Shown here piece by piece: positions 52,214 to 61,253 of a stretch of 64,000 nucleotides of DNA. Location of the stretch: NCBI RefSeq assembly GCF_049532965.1, contig NZ_CP186694.1, positions 310,001 to 374,000 of the forward strand. Direction: 5' to 3'. The notes beneath the pieces are model-generated. The model saw nothing but the letters and a program-made list of their open reading frames with translations, was not told where the DNA came from and did not search any database. Position 1 is the stretch's first letter. Each line of letters begins with the position of its first letter. This DNA is from Roseateles sp049532965 (GTDB taxonomy: Bacteria; Pseudomonadota; Gammaproteobacteria; Burkholderiales; Burkholderiaceae_C). The position numbers and the translations under genes were made by a program.

Positions 52214-53800
52214 GCCGCGCTGGGGGGCCAGCGTCTTCGCGAACAGCGCGTTGCCGTCGAGGTCCTTCAGCGTGACCGTCATCGCGCGGGTCCTGGCGTC
52301 GATGTCGACCTGGCCGAAGAACTGCGTGCCGACTGCGGGCGCTGCGTTGGGCGTGCCGGGCGCCTTCTGGTAGACGACCTGCATGCCGAAGGTCGCATCG
52401 ACCTTGTTGGGCCCGAAGCCGCCGGCATGCAGCGGTCCGGACACGAACTCCCAGAACGGCAGGAAGTCGGTGTGCCGGGCCTTGGCCGGGTCGAAGAAGT
52501 GCGCCGCGGTGTAGTGCACGTCGGCGGTGAGCCAGACGATGTTGTGGATCCGATGGCGCTTGATCTCGCCCAGCAGGCGGGCGATCTCGAGCTCGCGGCC
52601 GCGGGGCGCGCCGTCGTCGCCGTTGGCGACGGCTTCCCAGCGGTCGCGGCCCTCGGCGTCCTTGCCGTCGTTGACATGCAGGCTGATGGGCATGTCGGAG
52701 GCGATGACCTTCCAGACGGCCCTGGAGCGCTTCAGTCCTTCGAGCAGCCATGCGATCTGCGGGCGGCCGAGGAAGACGCTGGCGGCGTTCTCCTCGGTCT
52801 GCAGGTTGGCGCTGTTGGGGCCGCGGTAGCTGCGCATGTCGATGACGAACACATCGAGCAGCGGGCCCTGGGGCAGATGGCGATAGACGCGTTCGCTCTC
52901 GGCGTCGCCGAAGCGGCGCATCGGCGCGTACTCGTGGAAGGCCTTGGTGGCCCGGCCCACGAGCAGCGGGATGTTCTTCTCGGTGTAGCGGGCGTCGGCG
53001 GAGAGGTCCTTGGCGTCGGAGTAGTTGTTGGTGACCTCGTGGTCGTCCCACTGCCAGATCTGCGGCACATCCGCCGACATGCGGCGGATGTTGGCGTCCA
53101 TCAGGTTGTAGCGGTAGCGGCCACGGAACTCGTCGAGCGTCTCGGCGACCTTGCTGGTCTGCTCGGTGACGACGTTGCGCCACGTGGAGCCGTCGGGAAG
53201 CTTGATCTCGGCGGGGATGGGGCTGTCGGCGTAGATGGTGTCGCCGCTGTGCAGGAAGAAGTCGGGGTTGATGCGGCGGATCTGCTCGTAGATCTTCATG
53301 CCGCCCCATTGCTCGTTGATGCCCCAGCCCTGGCCGCAGGTGTCGCCGCTCCAGGCGAAGCGGACATCGCGCAGGCCTTTGCCGCCGATGGCGGGAGGCA
53401 GGCGCAGGTGGCCGGCCATCGGCTCGGACATCACGCGCTCGTTGCGCAGGTCCTGCAGGAGGACGCGATAGAAGATCTCCTGGCCGGGAGGGAGGCCGCG
53501 CAGGTCGACGCGGCCGGTGAAGTCGGAGTCCTCGAGCAGGTGGGGGCCGCGCACGCGCTGCAGGTTGGCGAAGCTGGCGGTGGTGGACCACTCCAGCCAA
53601 AGGCGGGCGGGGCGGTCGCTGCGGGTCCAGACGATGGCGCCGTCGGCGATCGGGTCGCCGGACTGGATGCCATGCGGCATCTGAGGCCGCATCGCGTCGC
53701 GCGTGATCACCGCCGGCGCCTGCGCATGCGCGCCGTGAGGCGTCAGCAGCGAGGCGCCTCCGAGCAGGGCACTGGCGTGAAGGAAGCGGCGGCGGTCCAT
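52205..53800 (-). CDS. phoD: PhoD-family phosphatase/phosphodiesterase
   Basis: The product is 531 residues. MDRRRFLHASALLGGASLL is a Tat signal. The N-terminal PhoD beta domain (MPHGIQSGDPIADGAIVWTR) precedes the metallophosphatase domain with WSGDTCGQGW, HSGDTIYADSPIP, WDDHEVTNNYSD and WLTADVHYT as metal-site motifs. It is a secreted calcium/iron-type alkaline phosphatase releasing phosphate from esters. No Pho box was recognised upstream, where the stem-loop cluster starts within 90 bases. Confidence 0.92.
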   Translation of the reverse strand: MDRRRFLHASALLGGASLLTPHGAHAQAPAVITRDAMRPQMPHGIQSGDPIADGAIVWTRSDRPARLWLEWSTTASFANLQRVRGPHLLEDSDFTGRVDLRGLPPGQEIFYRVLLQDLRNERVMSEPMAGHLRLPPAIGGKGLRDVRFAWSGDTCGQGWGINEQWGGMKIYEQIRRINPDFFLHSGDTIYADSPIPAEIKLPDGSTWRNVVTEQTSKVAETLDEFRGRYRYNLMDANIRRMSADVPQIWQWDDHEVTNNYSDAKDLSADARYTEKNIPLLVGRATKAFHEYAPMRRFGDAESERVYRHLPQGPLLDVFVIDMRSYRGPNSANLQTEENAASVFLGRPQIAWLLEGLKRSRAVWKVIASDMPISLHVNDGKDAEGRDRWEAVANGDDGAPRGRELEIARLLGEIKRHRIHNIVWLTADVHYTAAHFFDPAKARHTDFLPFWEFVSGPLHAGGFGPNKVDATFGMQVVYQKAPGTPNAAPAVGTQFFGQVDIDARTRAMTVTLKDLDGNALFAKTLAPQRGSA

Positions 53801-53889
53801 GCGGGTCTCCGGTGAAGGGAAGTTGCGAATGCTGCCCAGGGGGCATGACGTGGCGGTGACGGGGTGCCTGCCGCACGCGCATCCACGGT

Positions 53890-54141
53890 ACTCCCTCTCC
53901 CATGAAGTGGGAGAGCAACCGTGTCAAGCGCTTCGTCAGAGCGCCACGGTGAAGCCCGTCGACGAGCCCCCTCACCCTCGCCCTCTCCCCCTCCGGGGGC
54001 GAGGGGATGACCGTGGTGGCTCCGTCCCGCGGACCTCTTACTCCCTCTCCCGCTTGCGGGAGAGGGCAGGGGTGAGGGTCTCCCTGCTACGCCGCAACAC
54101 CCCCTGTCCATCTTCCTCTCCCGCAAGCGGGGGAGGGAGTG
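53890..54141. repeat. REP-like stem-loop cluster upstream of phoD
   Basis: The gap 53801-54347 has no gene. It contains hairpins with CCCTCTCCC-type arms (53893, 54043, 54115) and a block (53943-54056) nearly identical to 19986-20138, including CGGTGAAGCCC(G/T)TCGACGAG and the GGCTCCGTCC element. Beyond 54141 the sequence becomes less GC-rich up to the broken toxin gene. Confidence 0.85.
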
Positions 54142-54308
54142 GAGCACTTTTGGCACGGTTTGCGACGGCGAATCGCCCCGCGGTGCGGAGCAGCTTTGAT
54201 GAAGCTGACAGCGCTCCCCCCTCATTCGGTGTAGTCCCTCGGCGCATCCGACGAAAGAGGGTGCCAAATCCAATGTTGATGGAAATCAACCTCTCTATGT
54301 GGGCATCA

Positions 54309-54331
54309 GATTAGCGTCGAGAAAGCTAATC
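54309..54331 (+). promoter_or_regulatory. Inverted repeat upstream of the toxin-antitoxin remnant
   Basis: A perfect GATTAGC-N9-GCTAATC repeat lies 17 bases before the broken toxin frame. Toxin-antitoxin operons are usually autoregulated at such a site, so it is the probable operator for the XRE antitoxin. Confidence 0.5.
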
Positions 54332-54347
54332 AAACCGTATAGGATCC

Positions 54348-54604
54348 ATAAATCGCATCAACTGGACCGAGAAGGCGATGCGGCAGATGTTGAAGTTGCC
54401 CCGCGACGCGGTGAAGGCCATTGCCGGCGCCGTGGTCGTCGAGTTGGCTGACCTCAAACACGCCCGCAACGTCAAACGACTGTTCAACCATCCCATGCCT
54501 ATCGGCTGCGCGTCGGGGACTATCGAGTGTTCTTCGACTTCACAGTCGAGGTGCGGATCGTCTCCATCGAAGAAGTGAGGAAGCGCGATGAACAAACGTA
54601 TTGA
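54348..54604 (+). pseudogene. RelE/HigB-type toxin, frameshifted
   Basis: Two frames together spell one RelE-like toxin. From 54351 the frame reads NRINWTEKAMRQMLKLPRD then ARNVKRLFNHP. The rest, YRLRVGDYRVFFDF then IVSIEEVRKRDEQTY, is in another frame from about 54500 to the TGA at 54604. The break near 54490-54500 equals loss of one base. The codon where the start is expected is ATA, not ATG. The toxin is therefore probably dead. The 3' end overlaps the antitoxin start, as in intact operons. Confidence 0.75.
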
Positions 54605-54917
54605 TTTCCAGACCATCCTCGGCGCGGACGGCATGCCCGCGTTCGTTGTTCTGCCCTACGAAGAATTCGTGCGGCACTTCGAGGCGGTGGGAGACCTCAT
54701 CCCCGATGCCGTCGCCCAGCTCGTGTTCAACGAGCACATGACCGGCGCAAAAGCGTGGCGCACGCACCTCGGACTGACGCAGCAGGTCGTGGCCGATCGC
54801 CTCGGCATCACGCAGGGCGCCTACGCGCAGCTGGAGGCGAGCGGCCGCCCCCGGCGGTCGTCGCGCGAGCGGATCGCCAAGGCACTCGGCATCCGCCCAG
54901 GGCAACTGAACTTCTGA
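54588..54917 (+). CDS. XRE-family antitoxin (HigA-like)
   Basis: The product is 109 residues. The N-terminal ~45 residues (FQTILGADGMPAFVVLPYEEF) are the toxin-binding type region, and the C-terminal half is an XRE helix-turn-helix (AWRTHLGLTQQVVADRLGIT then GAYAQLEASGRPRRSS). It overlaps the 3' end of the broken toxin frame. The reading frame is intact although its toxin is not, so it may survive as a plain repressor or an anti-addiction protein. Confidence 0.82.
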   Translation: MNKRIDFQTILGADGMPAFVVLPYEEFVRHFEAVGDLIPDAVAQLVFNEHMTGAKAWRTHLGLTQQVVADRLGITQGAYAQLEASGRPRRSSRERIAKALGIRPGQLNF

Positions 54918-54969
54918 AGCCCGTCTCGACGCAGCGCTTGACCGATCTCAACGACAAGCGCGCCGTCGT

Positions 54970-55467
54970 TCACCGACGATGCACGGCTCCGCGCTTGAGG
55001 GCCAGCAGGCACAGCAGCGCGATCAGGGTGAACAGCGCGCCGCTCCAGATCTCATAGGGCAGACCGAGCAGCGTGTACGCAGAGGCTTCGCTGCAATTGG
55101 CCGTGACCATGAAGACGCTCGGGAACCGCTCCTCCAGCTTGAACGCCGTCAGGACGCGATCGGCGAAGGTCATGTCGCAACTGGCCAGCTTGGAGGCCAC
55201 TTCGTGCTGATACCCGGCCGCGAACATCCCGGCCACGCCCAGCGCCGCCGTCCCCAGCAGCGCGATGACGCGCACCGCGCCCACGCGATGCAGCAGCCAG
55301 CCCAGCGCGCTCACCGCCGCGATCAGCAGGAAAATCCCGCGCTGCATCACGCACCACGGGCACGGCTTGACGCCGAACTGGTACTGCGCCACCAGCGCCG
55401 CCGCGACACCCGCGAGCGACACCAGCGCGCTGAAGGCCAGCACGCGCGATGCGGTCAGCGCGCGCAT
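54970..55467 (-). CDS. dsbB: Disulfide bond formation protein DsbB
   Basis: The product is 165 residues with four membrane helices. The first redox pair is CPWC in FGVKPCPWCVMQRG. The second periplasmic pair is the cysteines of LASCDMTF and TANCSEAS. It reoxidises DsbA and passes electrons to quinone. The ATG overlaps the ridA stop by one base (TGATG), so translation is coupled. Confidence 0.94.
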   Translation of the reverse strand: MRALTASRVLAFSALVSLAGVAAALVAQYQFGVKPCPWCVMQRGIFLLIAAVSALGWLLHRVGAVRVIALLGTAALGVAGMFAAGYQHEVASKLASCDMTFADRVLTAFKLEERFPSVFMVTANCSEASAYTLLGLPYEIWSGALFTLIALLCLLALKRGAVHRR

Positions 55468-55934
55468 CAGCCGGCGATCTCGGCAATCAGCTCGATCTCG
55501 ACGCAGGCGCCCAGCGGCACCTGCGCCACGCCGAACGCGCTGCGCGCATGCGCCCCCTTCTCGGGACCGAACACCTCGCCGATCAGGTCGGACGCGCCGT
55601 TCGTCACCAGGTGCTGCTCGGTGAAGTCCGCCGTGCTGTTGACCAGGCTCATCAGCTTGACGATGCGCGTCACCTTGTTCAGGTCGCCCACCGCCGCATG
55701 CAGCGTCCCCAGCAGGTCGATCGCGATCGCGCGCGCGGCCTGCTTGCCGGTCGCCGTGTCGACGTCCTTGCCAAGCTGGCCCATCCAGGGCTTGCCCTCC
55801 TTCTTCGCGATATGACCGGACAGGAACACCAGGTTGCCGGTGCGGACGAACGGCACGTAGGCGGCGGCGGGCACCGCGACGGGCGGCAGTTCGATGCCCA
55901 GTTGCGACAGGCGGTCGTAGACGGAAGTGCTCAT
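55467..55934 (-). CDS. ridA: RidA-family protein
   Basis: The product is 155 residues, YjgF/YER057c/UK114 family, probably deaminating reactive enamines/imines. GNLVFLSGHIAKKEGKP, GDLNKVTRIVKLMSLVNST and the C-terminal AFGVAQVPLGACVEIELIAEI are family motifs. Length fits the ~150-residue RidA subgroup. It is divergent from comEC and coupled to dsbB. Confidence 0.9.
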   Translation of the reverse strand: MSTSVYDRLSQLGIELPPVAVPAAAYVPFVRTGNLVFLSGHIAKKEGKPWMGQLGKDVDTATGKQAARAIAIDLLGTLHAAVGDLNKVTRIVKLMSLVNSTADFTEQHLVTNGASDLIGEVFGPEKGAHARSAFGVAQVPLGACVEIELIAEIAG

Positions 55935-56027
55935 GAGGCGGCTCTGCACGGAAGTGAAAAAAATCGCCGCGAATCCTACACCCCGGCCTGGCGATGGGCG
56001 ACGCTGTCGCCAGCGGCCCTGGTCGGG

Positions 56028-58472
56028 ATGGGGCTGGTGCATGCGCTGCCCGCATTGCCGGCGATCAGCGCCGGGTGGGCCTGGGGCGCCATCGCCGTCG
56101 TCATCGCCCTCGCGCTGGTGTTCGTGGCACCACCGCTCGCTGATCGCGTCCCGATCCTGCGGTCGTGGCGGCGGCATTGGGCGGTGTGGGCGCTGCTGGC
56201 GGCCCTGGCGGGCACCGGCCTGTCGGCCGCCCGCGCGGTCTGGCGCATGAGCGAGGTGCTTCCCGTCGAACGGGAGGGTCAGACCATGACGCTGTCCGGA
56301 CGCATCGCCAGCCTGCCGCAGCGGACCGCCGGCCTGGGCGGCATCGAGGGCTGGCGCTTCGTGTTCGAGGTCGAGTCTCCCGAGGACATGAGCGCAGGCC
56401 CGCAGGTCGGCGCGGAAGCGGCGGCCGCCGCGAGCAGTGCGCCGTCGCGGTTGCTCCTGTCCTGCTACCAGATGCCCACGACCCCGCGCGCCGGAGAGCG
56501 CTGGCGCCTGGACGTGAAGTTGCGTCGGCCTCACGGGCTCATGAATCCGAAGGGCTTCGACCAGGCGCTCTGGATGCTCGAGCAGGACTTGCCGGCGGCC
56601 GGCAGTTGCAAAAGCAAAGGGCAGGTGCGGCTGGCCCCCGGCGGCTTCGGCATCGATGCGCTGCGGCAGTCGCTGCGCGACGCGATCGATCGGCAACTGA
56701 GCGCGCCGGGCGATCGGCGTGGCGCAGGCGTGCTGGCCGCGCTCAGCCTCGGCGACCAGGGCGCGGTGAGCGCGACCGACTGGGCGCTTTACCGCGACAC
56801 GGGCGTCTCGCACTTGCTGAGCGTGAGCGGTCTGCACGTGACCATGTTCGCGTGGCTCGCCGGCGGTCTTGCCAGCCTCGCGTGGCGGCGCAGTCCGCGC
56901 CCGTGCCTGTGGATCCCGGCACCGCGCGCGGCGATGTGGATCGGCGTCGCGTCCGCCGCGCTCTATGCGCTGTTTTCCGGGTGGGGCGTCCCCGCGCAAC
57001 GCACCGTCGGCTTGCTGGCGATCCTCGCCATGCTGCGTCAGGCGGGGGCGCGCTGGCCGTGGCCGATGAGCCTGGGCGTTGCGGCGGCGGTCGTGTGCGT
57101 TGCCGATCCGTGGGCGCTGACGCAGCCGGGGTTCTGGTTGTCGTTCTGCGCCGTCGCGCTGCTGATGGCGGCCGACATCGGCCCCGGGTCCGGTTGGCGC
57201 GGCGCGCTGCGCGCGGCCTGGCGCACGCAGTGGGTGGTGACGCTGGGGCTGGCCCCGCTGACGCTGCTGCTGTTCCAGCAGTTGTCCGTCGTGGGACTGC
57301 TCGCGAATGCCATCGCGATTCCGCTGGTGTCCTACCTCATCACGCCGCTGGCGATGCTGGGTCCGTTGTGCCCGCCGCTGTGGACGCTGGGCGGATGGCT
57401 GGCCGGTGCCCTGCACCAGGGCCTGGAGGCGCTGCGCGGGCTGCCGCTCGCGGTGTGGCATCTGCCTTGGGCGCCCGCGTGGGCGCAAGGACTGGCCCTG
57501 GTCGGGGGCGTGGCGCTCGCGATGCCGTGGCCATGGCGATTGCGGCTTGGCGGGCTGGCGCTGTGCGTCCCGATGATGTGGCCGACTGTCGAGCGGCCGC
57601 CGCCCGGCCATGTCGAACTCTGGCTGCCGGATGTCGGGCAGGGCGGCGCGGCGATTCTCCGTACGCATCGCCACACGATGGTCTTCGACGCCGGTCCCAA
57701 GTGGGGACCCGGCTCCGACGCGGCACAGCGCGTGCTGTTGCCGATGCTGCGCGGGCTGGGCGATCGCCGCCTGGACCTGCTGATGGTCAGCCACGCGGAT
57801 CAGGACCATGCGGGCGGCACGCCGAGCCTGCTCCAGGCGATGCCCGTCGATCGCCGCCTGGGCGCCGTGCCCGGCGGCCAGGCCTGCCATCGCGCGCAGC
57901 GTTGGGACTGGGACGGTGTGCGCTTCGAGGTGCTGTCGCCCTTCGTCGACGAGAGCCCCATCGCGGAGCCGACCGGCAGGCAGCGCAACGGCGCGTCCTG
58001 CGTGCTGCGCGTGGAGGCGGCCGGGCGCCGCGTGCTGCTGACCGGCGACATCGAGTCGCCGCAGGAAGCGCGCCTGGTGCGCGAGGAAGGCGAGGCCGGG
58101 CTGGGCGCGGAGGTGCTCGTCGTACCGCACCACGGCAGCCGGACGTCGTCATCGCTCGCGTTCGTCCGGTCGGTCGCGCCACGCGTCGCCGCGGTGCAAT
58201 CGGGCTACCTCAACCGGTTCGGGCATCCGCGGCCGGAGGTGGTCGATCGCTACGTCGATGCCGGCGCGCTGGTGTTGAACACGGTGGACTGCGGCGCATG
58301 GCGATGGCGCAGCGATCAACGGGCGCCGCCGTTGTCCGAGTGCGAACGGGCGAAGCGCAGGCGCTACTGGCTGTCGCCGCCGCGCTTGCCGTCCTCGGAC
58401 GAGGGCGAGGGTGAGGGCGAGGACGCCGACCTCGGGGGCGCGTCAGAGGGCCGTCAGCCAGTCGCAGCGTAA
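56028..58472 (+). CDS. comEC: DNA uptake channel protein ComEC/Rec2
   Basis: The product is about 814 residues. N-terminal membrane segments and a DUF4131-like region are followed by the competence domain (GVSHLLSVSGLHVTMFAWLAGG and several helices). A C-terminal metallo-beta-lactamase domain has SHADQDHAGG, LTGDIE and VPHHGSRTSSS. It carries single-stranded DNA across the inner membrane during transformation. The ATG at 56028 lacks a clear ribosome-binding site; the frame is open upstream and a non-ATG start is possible. Its 3' end overlaps the convergent small gene by 30 bases. Confidence 0.9.
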   Translation: MGLVHALPALPAISAGWAWGAIAVVIALALVFVAPPLADRVPILRSWRRHWAVWALLAALAGTGLSAARAVWRMSEVLPVEREGQTMTLSGRIASLPQRTAGLGGIEGWRFVFEVESPEDMSAGPQVGAEAAAAASSAPSRLLLSCYQMPTTPRAGERWRLDVKLRRPHGLMNPKGFDQALWMLEQDLPAAGSCKSKGQVRLAPGGFGIDALRQSLRDAIDRQLSAPGDRRGAGVLAALSLGDQGAVSATDWALYRDTGVSHLLSVSGLHVTMFAWLAGGLASLAWRRSPRPCLWIPAPRAAMWIGVASAALYALFSGWGVPAQRTVGLLAILAMLRQAGARWPWPMSLGVAAAVVCVADPWALTQPGFWLSFCAVALLMAADIGPGSGWRGALRAAWRTQWVVTLGLAPLTLLLFQQLSVVGLLANAIAIPLVSYLITPLAMLGPLCPPLWTLGGWLAGALHQGLEALRGLPLAVWHLPWAPAWAQGLALVGGVALAMPWPWRLRLGGLALCVPMMWPTVERPPPGHVELWLPDVGQGGAAILRTHRHTMVFDAGPKWGPGSDAAQRVLLPMLRGLGDRRLDLLMVSHADQDHAGGTPSLLQAMPVDRRLGAVPGGQACHRAQRWDWDGVRFEVLSPFVDESPIAEPTGRQRNGASCVLRVEAAGRRVLLTGDIESPQEARLVREEGEAGLGAEVLVVPHHGSRTSSSLAFVRSVAPRVAAVQSGYLNRFGHPRPEVVDRYVDAGALVLNTVDCGAWRWRSDQRAPPLSECERAKRRRYWLSPPRLPSSDEGEGEGEDADLGGASEGRQPVAA

Positions 58473-58706
58473 GCGGCCCGCGCGATGCAGCCGGCGGCGT
58501 CCCCGCGTGTAGGCCATGGGCAGCAGCCAGGCCAGCAGGCACAACGGCAGGGCGATCCACGCCTGCGTCAATAACGCGCCCGGAACGCCCATGAAGCCCA
58601 GCATCCAGATCGTCAGCACGACGTTCCACACCGCCAGTTCCACCGGGTGACGCCCGCTGTGCATCACCATCCAGCGCTTCACCTGGCTGAGCTGCTTGAG
58701 GGTCAT
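58443..58706 (-). CDS. Small conserved-looking membrane protein
   Basis: The product is 87 residues with two hydrophobic segments (VELAVWNVVLTIWMLGFMGV and the ALLTQAWIALPLCLLAWLLP stretch) and a basic C-terminus. AGGAG 8 bases before the ATG supports expression. No family recognised. It is convergent with comEC. Confidence 0.65.
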   Translation of the reverse strand: MTLKQLSQVKRWMVMHSGRHPVELAVWNVVLTIWMLGFMGVPGALLTQAWIALPLCLLAWLLPMAYTRGRRRLHRAGRLRCDWLTAL

Positions 58707-58954
58707 GACGGGCTCCTGGAGGGCAGGGAGCGCGCGCAGGCGCACGCCGGAACGAACGGTCAACGAGAAGGGCAGGGACCTCACCAGTGTAAGTTTGGAG
58801 TCAGGGTTTTCCCATCCCACGAACGCGGAGTCCCGCCGAGGGGTCGGGTTATCCCGCGATGCGGCACGAACACGGGTGTCGACCGGCACGGGAGGCGGGC
58901 GGCGTGCTCGTGTATGGTTCGCCCCTTCTTGAAAGGTGGACAGGAGTCCCGCGA

Positions 58955-61114
58955 ATGAAACGAGTGATGTGGGCCGCGCTGGCGCTGGGCGCCGCGGCCG
59001 GCGCCCAGGCGCACGAGGGCATGTGGATGCCGCAGCAGTTGCCGCTGGTGGCCAAGGACATGAAGGCGCTGGGACTCAAGTTCGATCCCGCGCGGCTGTC
59101 TCAGCCGCTGGGCTACCCGATGGGGGCCGTCGTCAGCCTGGGCGGTTGCACCGCGTCATTCGTGTCCCCCCAAGGCCTGGTGGTGACGAACCACCACTGC
59201 GCCTACGGCAGCATCCAGTACAACTCGACGCCGCAGAAGGACCTGTTGCAGAACGGCTTCCTGGCCGCATCGCTGGGCGACGAACTGCCGGCCGCGCCCG
59301 GGAGCCGCATCCTCGTGACGGTGGCGCTGACGGACGTCACCGACCGGGTCATCGACAAGAAGACCGCCGCGCTGCAGGGCAAGGCCCGCATCGACGCGAT
59401 CGAAGCGAACGAGAAGGCCCTGGTCGCCGCGTGCGAGAAGGATGCCGGCCATCGCTGCTCGGTCGGCGCCTTCTACGGCGGCCTGATGTACCAGTTGACC
59501 AAGCAGGTCGAGATCCGCGATGTGCGCCTGGTCTATGCGCCGGCGCAGGGCGTCGGCCTGTTCGGTGGCGACACCGACAACTGGATGTGGCCGCGCCACA
59601 CCGGCGACTACAGCTTCTATCGCGCTTACGTCGGCCCGGACGGCAAGCCCGCCGACTTCAGCCCGAACAACAAGCCGTTCCAGCCGCAGCAGTTCCTCAA
59701 GCTGGCGAGCTCGCCGCTGAACGAGGGGGACTTCGTGGCCGTGGCCGGTTATCCGGGCCGCACGAACCGGCATCGCCTGCCCAAGGAAGTGGACTTCGCC
59801 TTCTCATGGGACTTCCCGCATCGCGTCAAGGCCATGGGCGAGCAGCTCGAGCTGATCAAGGCCGCCACCGCCGGCCGCCGCGATGCCGAGATCAAGCTGG
59901 CCAACACCGTGGCTGGCGTCAACAACTACTACAAGAACTACCAGGGCCAGATGGCCAGCTACGCGGGCAGCGACATCCTTGCCCGCAAGCAGGCCGCTTT
60001 CGATGACATGAAGGCCTGGGTGAACGCCGATGCCAAGCGCCGCGCGGCCTATGGCGCGTCGCTCGTCGAGGTGGAGCGCCTGATCGCCGAGCGCCAGGAC
60101 ATCGCGCGACGCGAGTTCCTGCTGAGCTATGCGACGCCGAGCCTGATCAAGACCGCCAGCGACCTGTACGAGCAGGCCCTGCAACGCAAGAAGCCCGATG
60201 CGGAGCGCAAGGCCGGTTATCAGGACCGTGACCAGCTGCGTCGCAAGCAAGCCGTGGAAGCGGTGGACCGTCGGTTCGACGAGGGCGTGGACAAGAAGGT
60301 CGTGAGCCACTTCCTGACGCAGTATCTGGCGCAGCCGGCGGATCAGTTGAATGCGGCGCTCCTGAATGCGCTGGGCGTGCGTGCCGGCATGGATGCCGCA
60401 GCGGTGTCCGCACGCCTCGACGCGCTGTACGCGGGCACGAAGCTGACCGACAAGGCCGAGCGCGGCGCGTGGCTGACGCGCGATGCGGCGGCGTTCGAGG
60501 CGAGCGACGACACGCTGGTGAAGGCCGCCGTCGCGCTGCATGCCGACGAAGAGGCGCGCGAGAACCGCGACAAGGAACTGGAGGGCCGCTTGCAACAGGC
60601 CTACGCCGCGACGATGCAGGCCGAGATCGACTTCAAGGCCAGCCGCGGCCAGCCGGTGTATCCGGACGCGAACAGCACGCTGCGCGTGGCCTTCGGCCAG
60701 GTGAAGGGCCGCACGCCGGGCGCGGACGGCACGACCTGGACGGCATTCACGACGCTGCGCGGCATCGTGGCCAAGCACACCGGCAGCGGCGAATTCAACG
60801 CGCCGGCCGAGCAACTGGCCGCGATCAAGGCGCGCCGCTTCGACAAGTACGGCGTGAAGGCGCTGGACTCGGTACCGGTGAACTTCCTGGCCACCCTCGA
60901 CACGACCGGCGGCAACTCCGGCTCGCCGGTGCTGAACGGCAACGGAGAGCTGGTGGGCCTGCTCTTCGACGGCACGCTGGACGCGGTCATCTCCGACTGG
61001 GACCTCAATGACCGCATGAACCGCAGCATCTGCCTGGATGCGCGCTACATGCTGTGGCAGATGAAGGTGGTCGACAAGGCGGACCGGCTGCTGAAGGAAA
61101 TGAACGCACTGTGA
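58955..61114 (+). CDS. S46 dipeptidyl-peptidase (DPP7/DPP11 type)
   Basis: The product is 719 residues, the usual S46 length, with a signal peptide (AQA-HE). The chymotrypsin-like fold has the histidine in VVTNHHCAYG and the nucleophile serine in TTGGNSGSPVLNGNGELVG; NWMWPRHTGDYSFYRAYVG is a family block. It removes dipeptides from peptide N-termini in the periplasm. The specificity (hydrophobic versus acidic) was not decided. AGGAG supports the ATG. A clear terminator follows. Confidence 0.93.
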   Translation: MKRVMWAALALGAAAGAQAHEGMWMPQQLPLVAKDMKALGLKFDPARLSQPLGYPMGAVVSLGGCTASFVSPQGLVVTNHHCAYGSIQYNSTPQKDLLQNGFLAASLGDELPAAPGSRILVTVALTDVTDRVIDKKTAALQGKARIDAIEANEKALVAACEKDAGHRCSVGAFYGGLMYQLTKQVEIRDVRLVYAPAQGVGLFGGDTDNWMWPRHTGDYSFYRAYVGPDGKPADFSPNNKPFQPQQFLKLASSPLNEGDFVAVAGYPGRTNRHRLPKEVDFAFSWDFPHRVKAMGEQLELIKAATAGRRDAEIKLANTVAGVNNYYKNYQGQMASYAGSDILARKQAAFDDMKAWVNADAKRRAAYGASLVEVERLIAERQDIARREFLLSYATPSLIKTASDLYEQALQRKKPDAERKAGYQDRDQLRRKQAVEAVDRRFDEGVDKKVVSHFLTQYLAQPADQLNAALLNALGVRAGMDAAAVSARLDALYAGTKLTDKAERGAWLTRDAAAFEASDDTLVKAAVALHADEEARENRDKELEGRLQQAYAATMQAEIDFKASRGQPVYPDANSTLRVAFGQVKGRTPGADGTTWTAFTTLRGIVAKHTGSGEFNAPAEQLAAIKARRFDKYGVKALDSVPVNFLATLDTTGGNSGSPVLNGNGELVGLLFDGTLDAVISDWDLNDRMNRSICLDARYMLWQMKVVDKADRLLKEMNAL

Positions 61115-61142
61115 GCCGCTGAACCGCGCTCGCCCTGAAGGA

Positions 61143-61172
61143 CGCCCCGCCTTGAGCGGGGCGCTTCGTTTC
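61143..61172 (+). terminator. Rho-independent terminator after the S46 peptidase gene
   Basis: An 8-bp perfect stem CGCCCCGC / GCGGGGCG with a 5-base loop is followed by CTTCGTTTC, 28 bases past the stop codon. Confidence 0.8.
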
Positions 61173-61253
61173 GGAGCATTCCGCTGCGCGCGCGCGGCCC
61201 GCTCAAGTCGGTTCAGGCCGGTTCAGGCCGGCCCAACCCGGCCCGGGTGAACC

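Noticed and set aside
53801..53888. Pho box upstream of phoD
   Set aside because: No convincing direct repeats of the CTGTCAT type were found in the short upstream stretch.
54378..54578. 66-codon intact small gene at the toxin site
   Set aside because: The frame is only the N-terminal part of a RelE-like protein; the conserved C-terminal part continues in another frame, so it is a broken gene.
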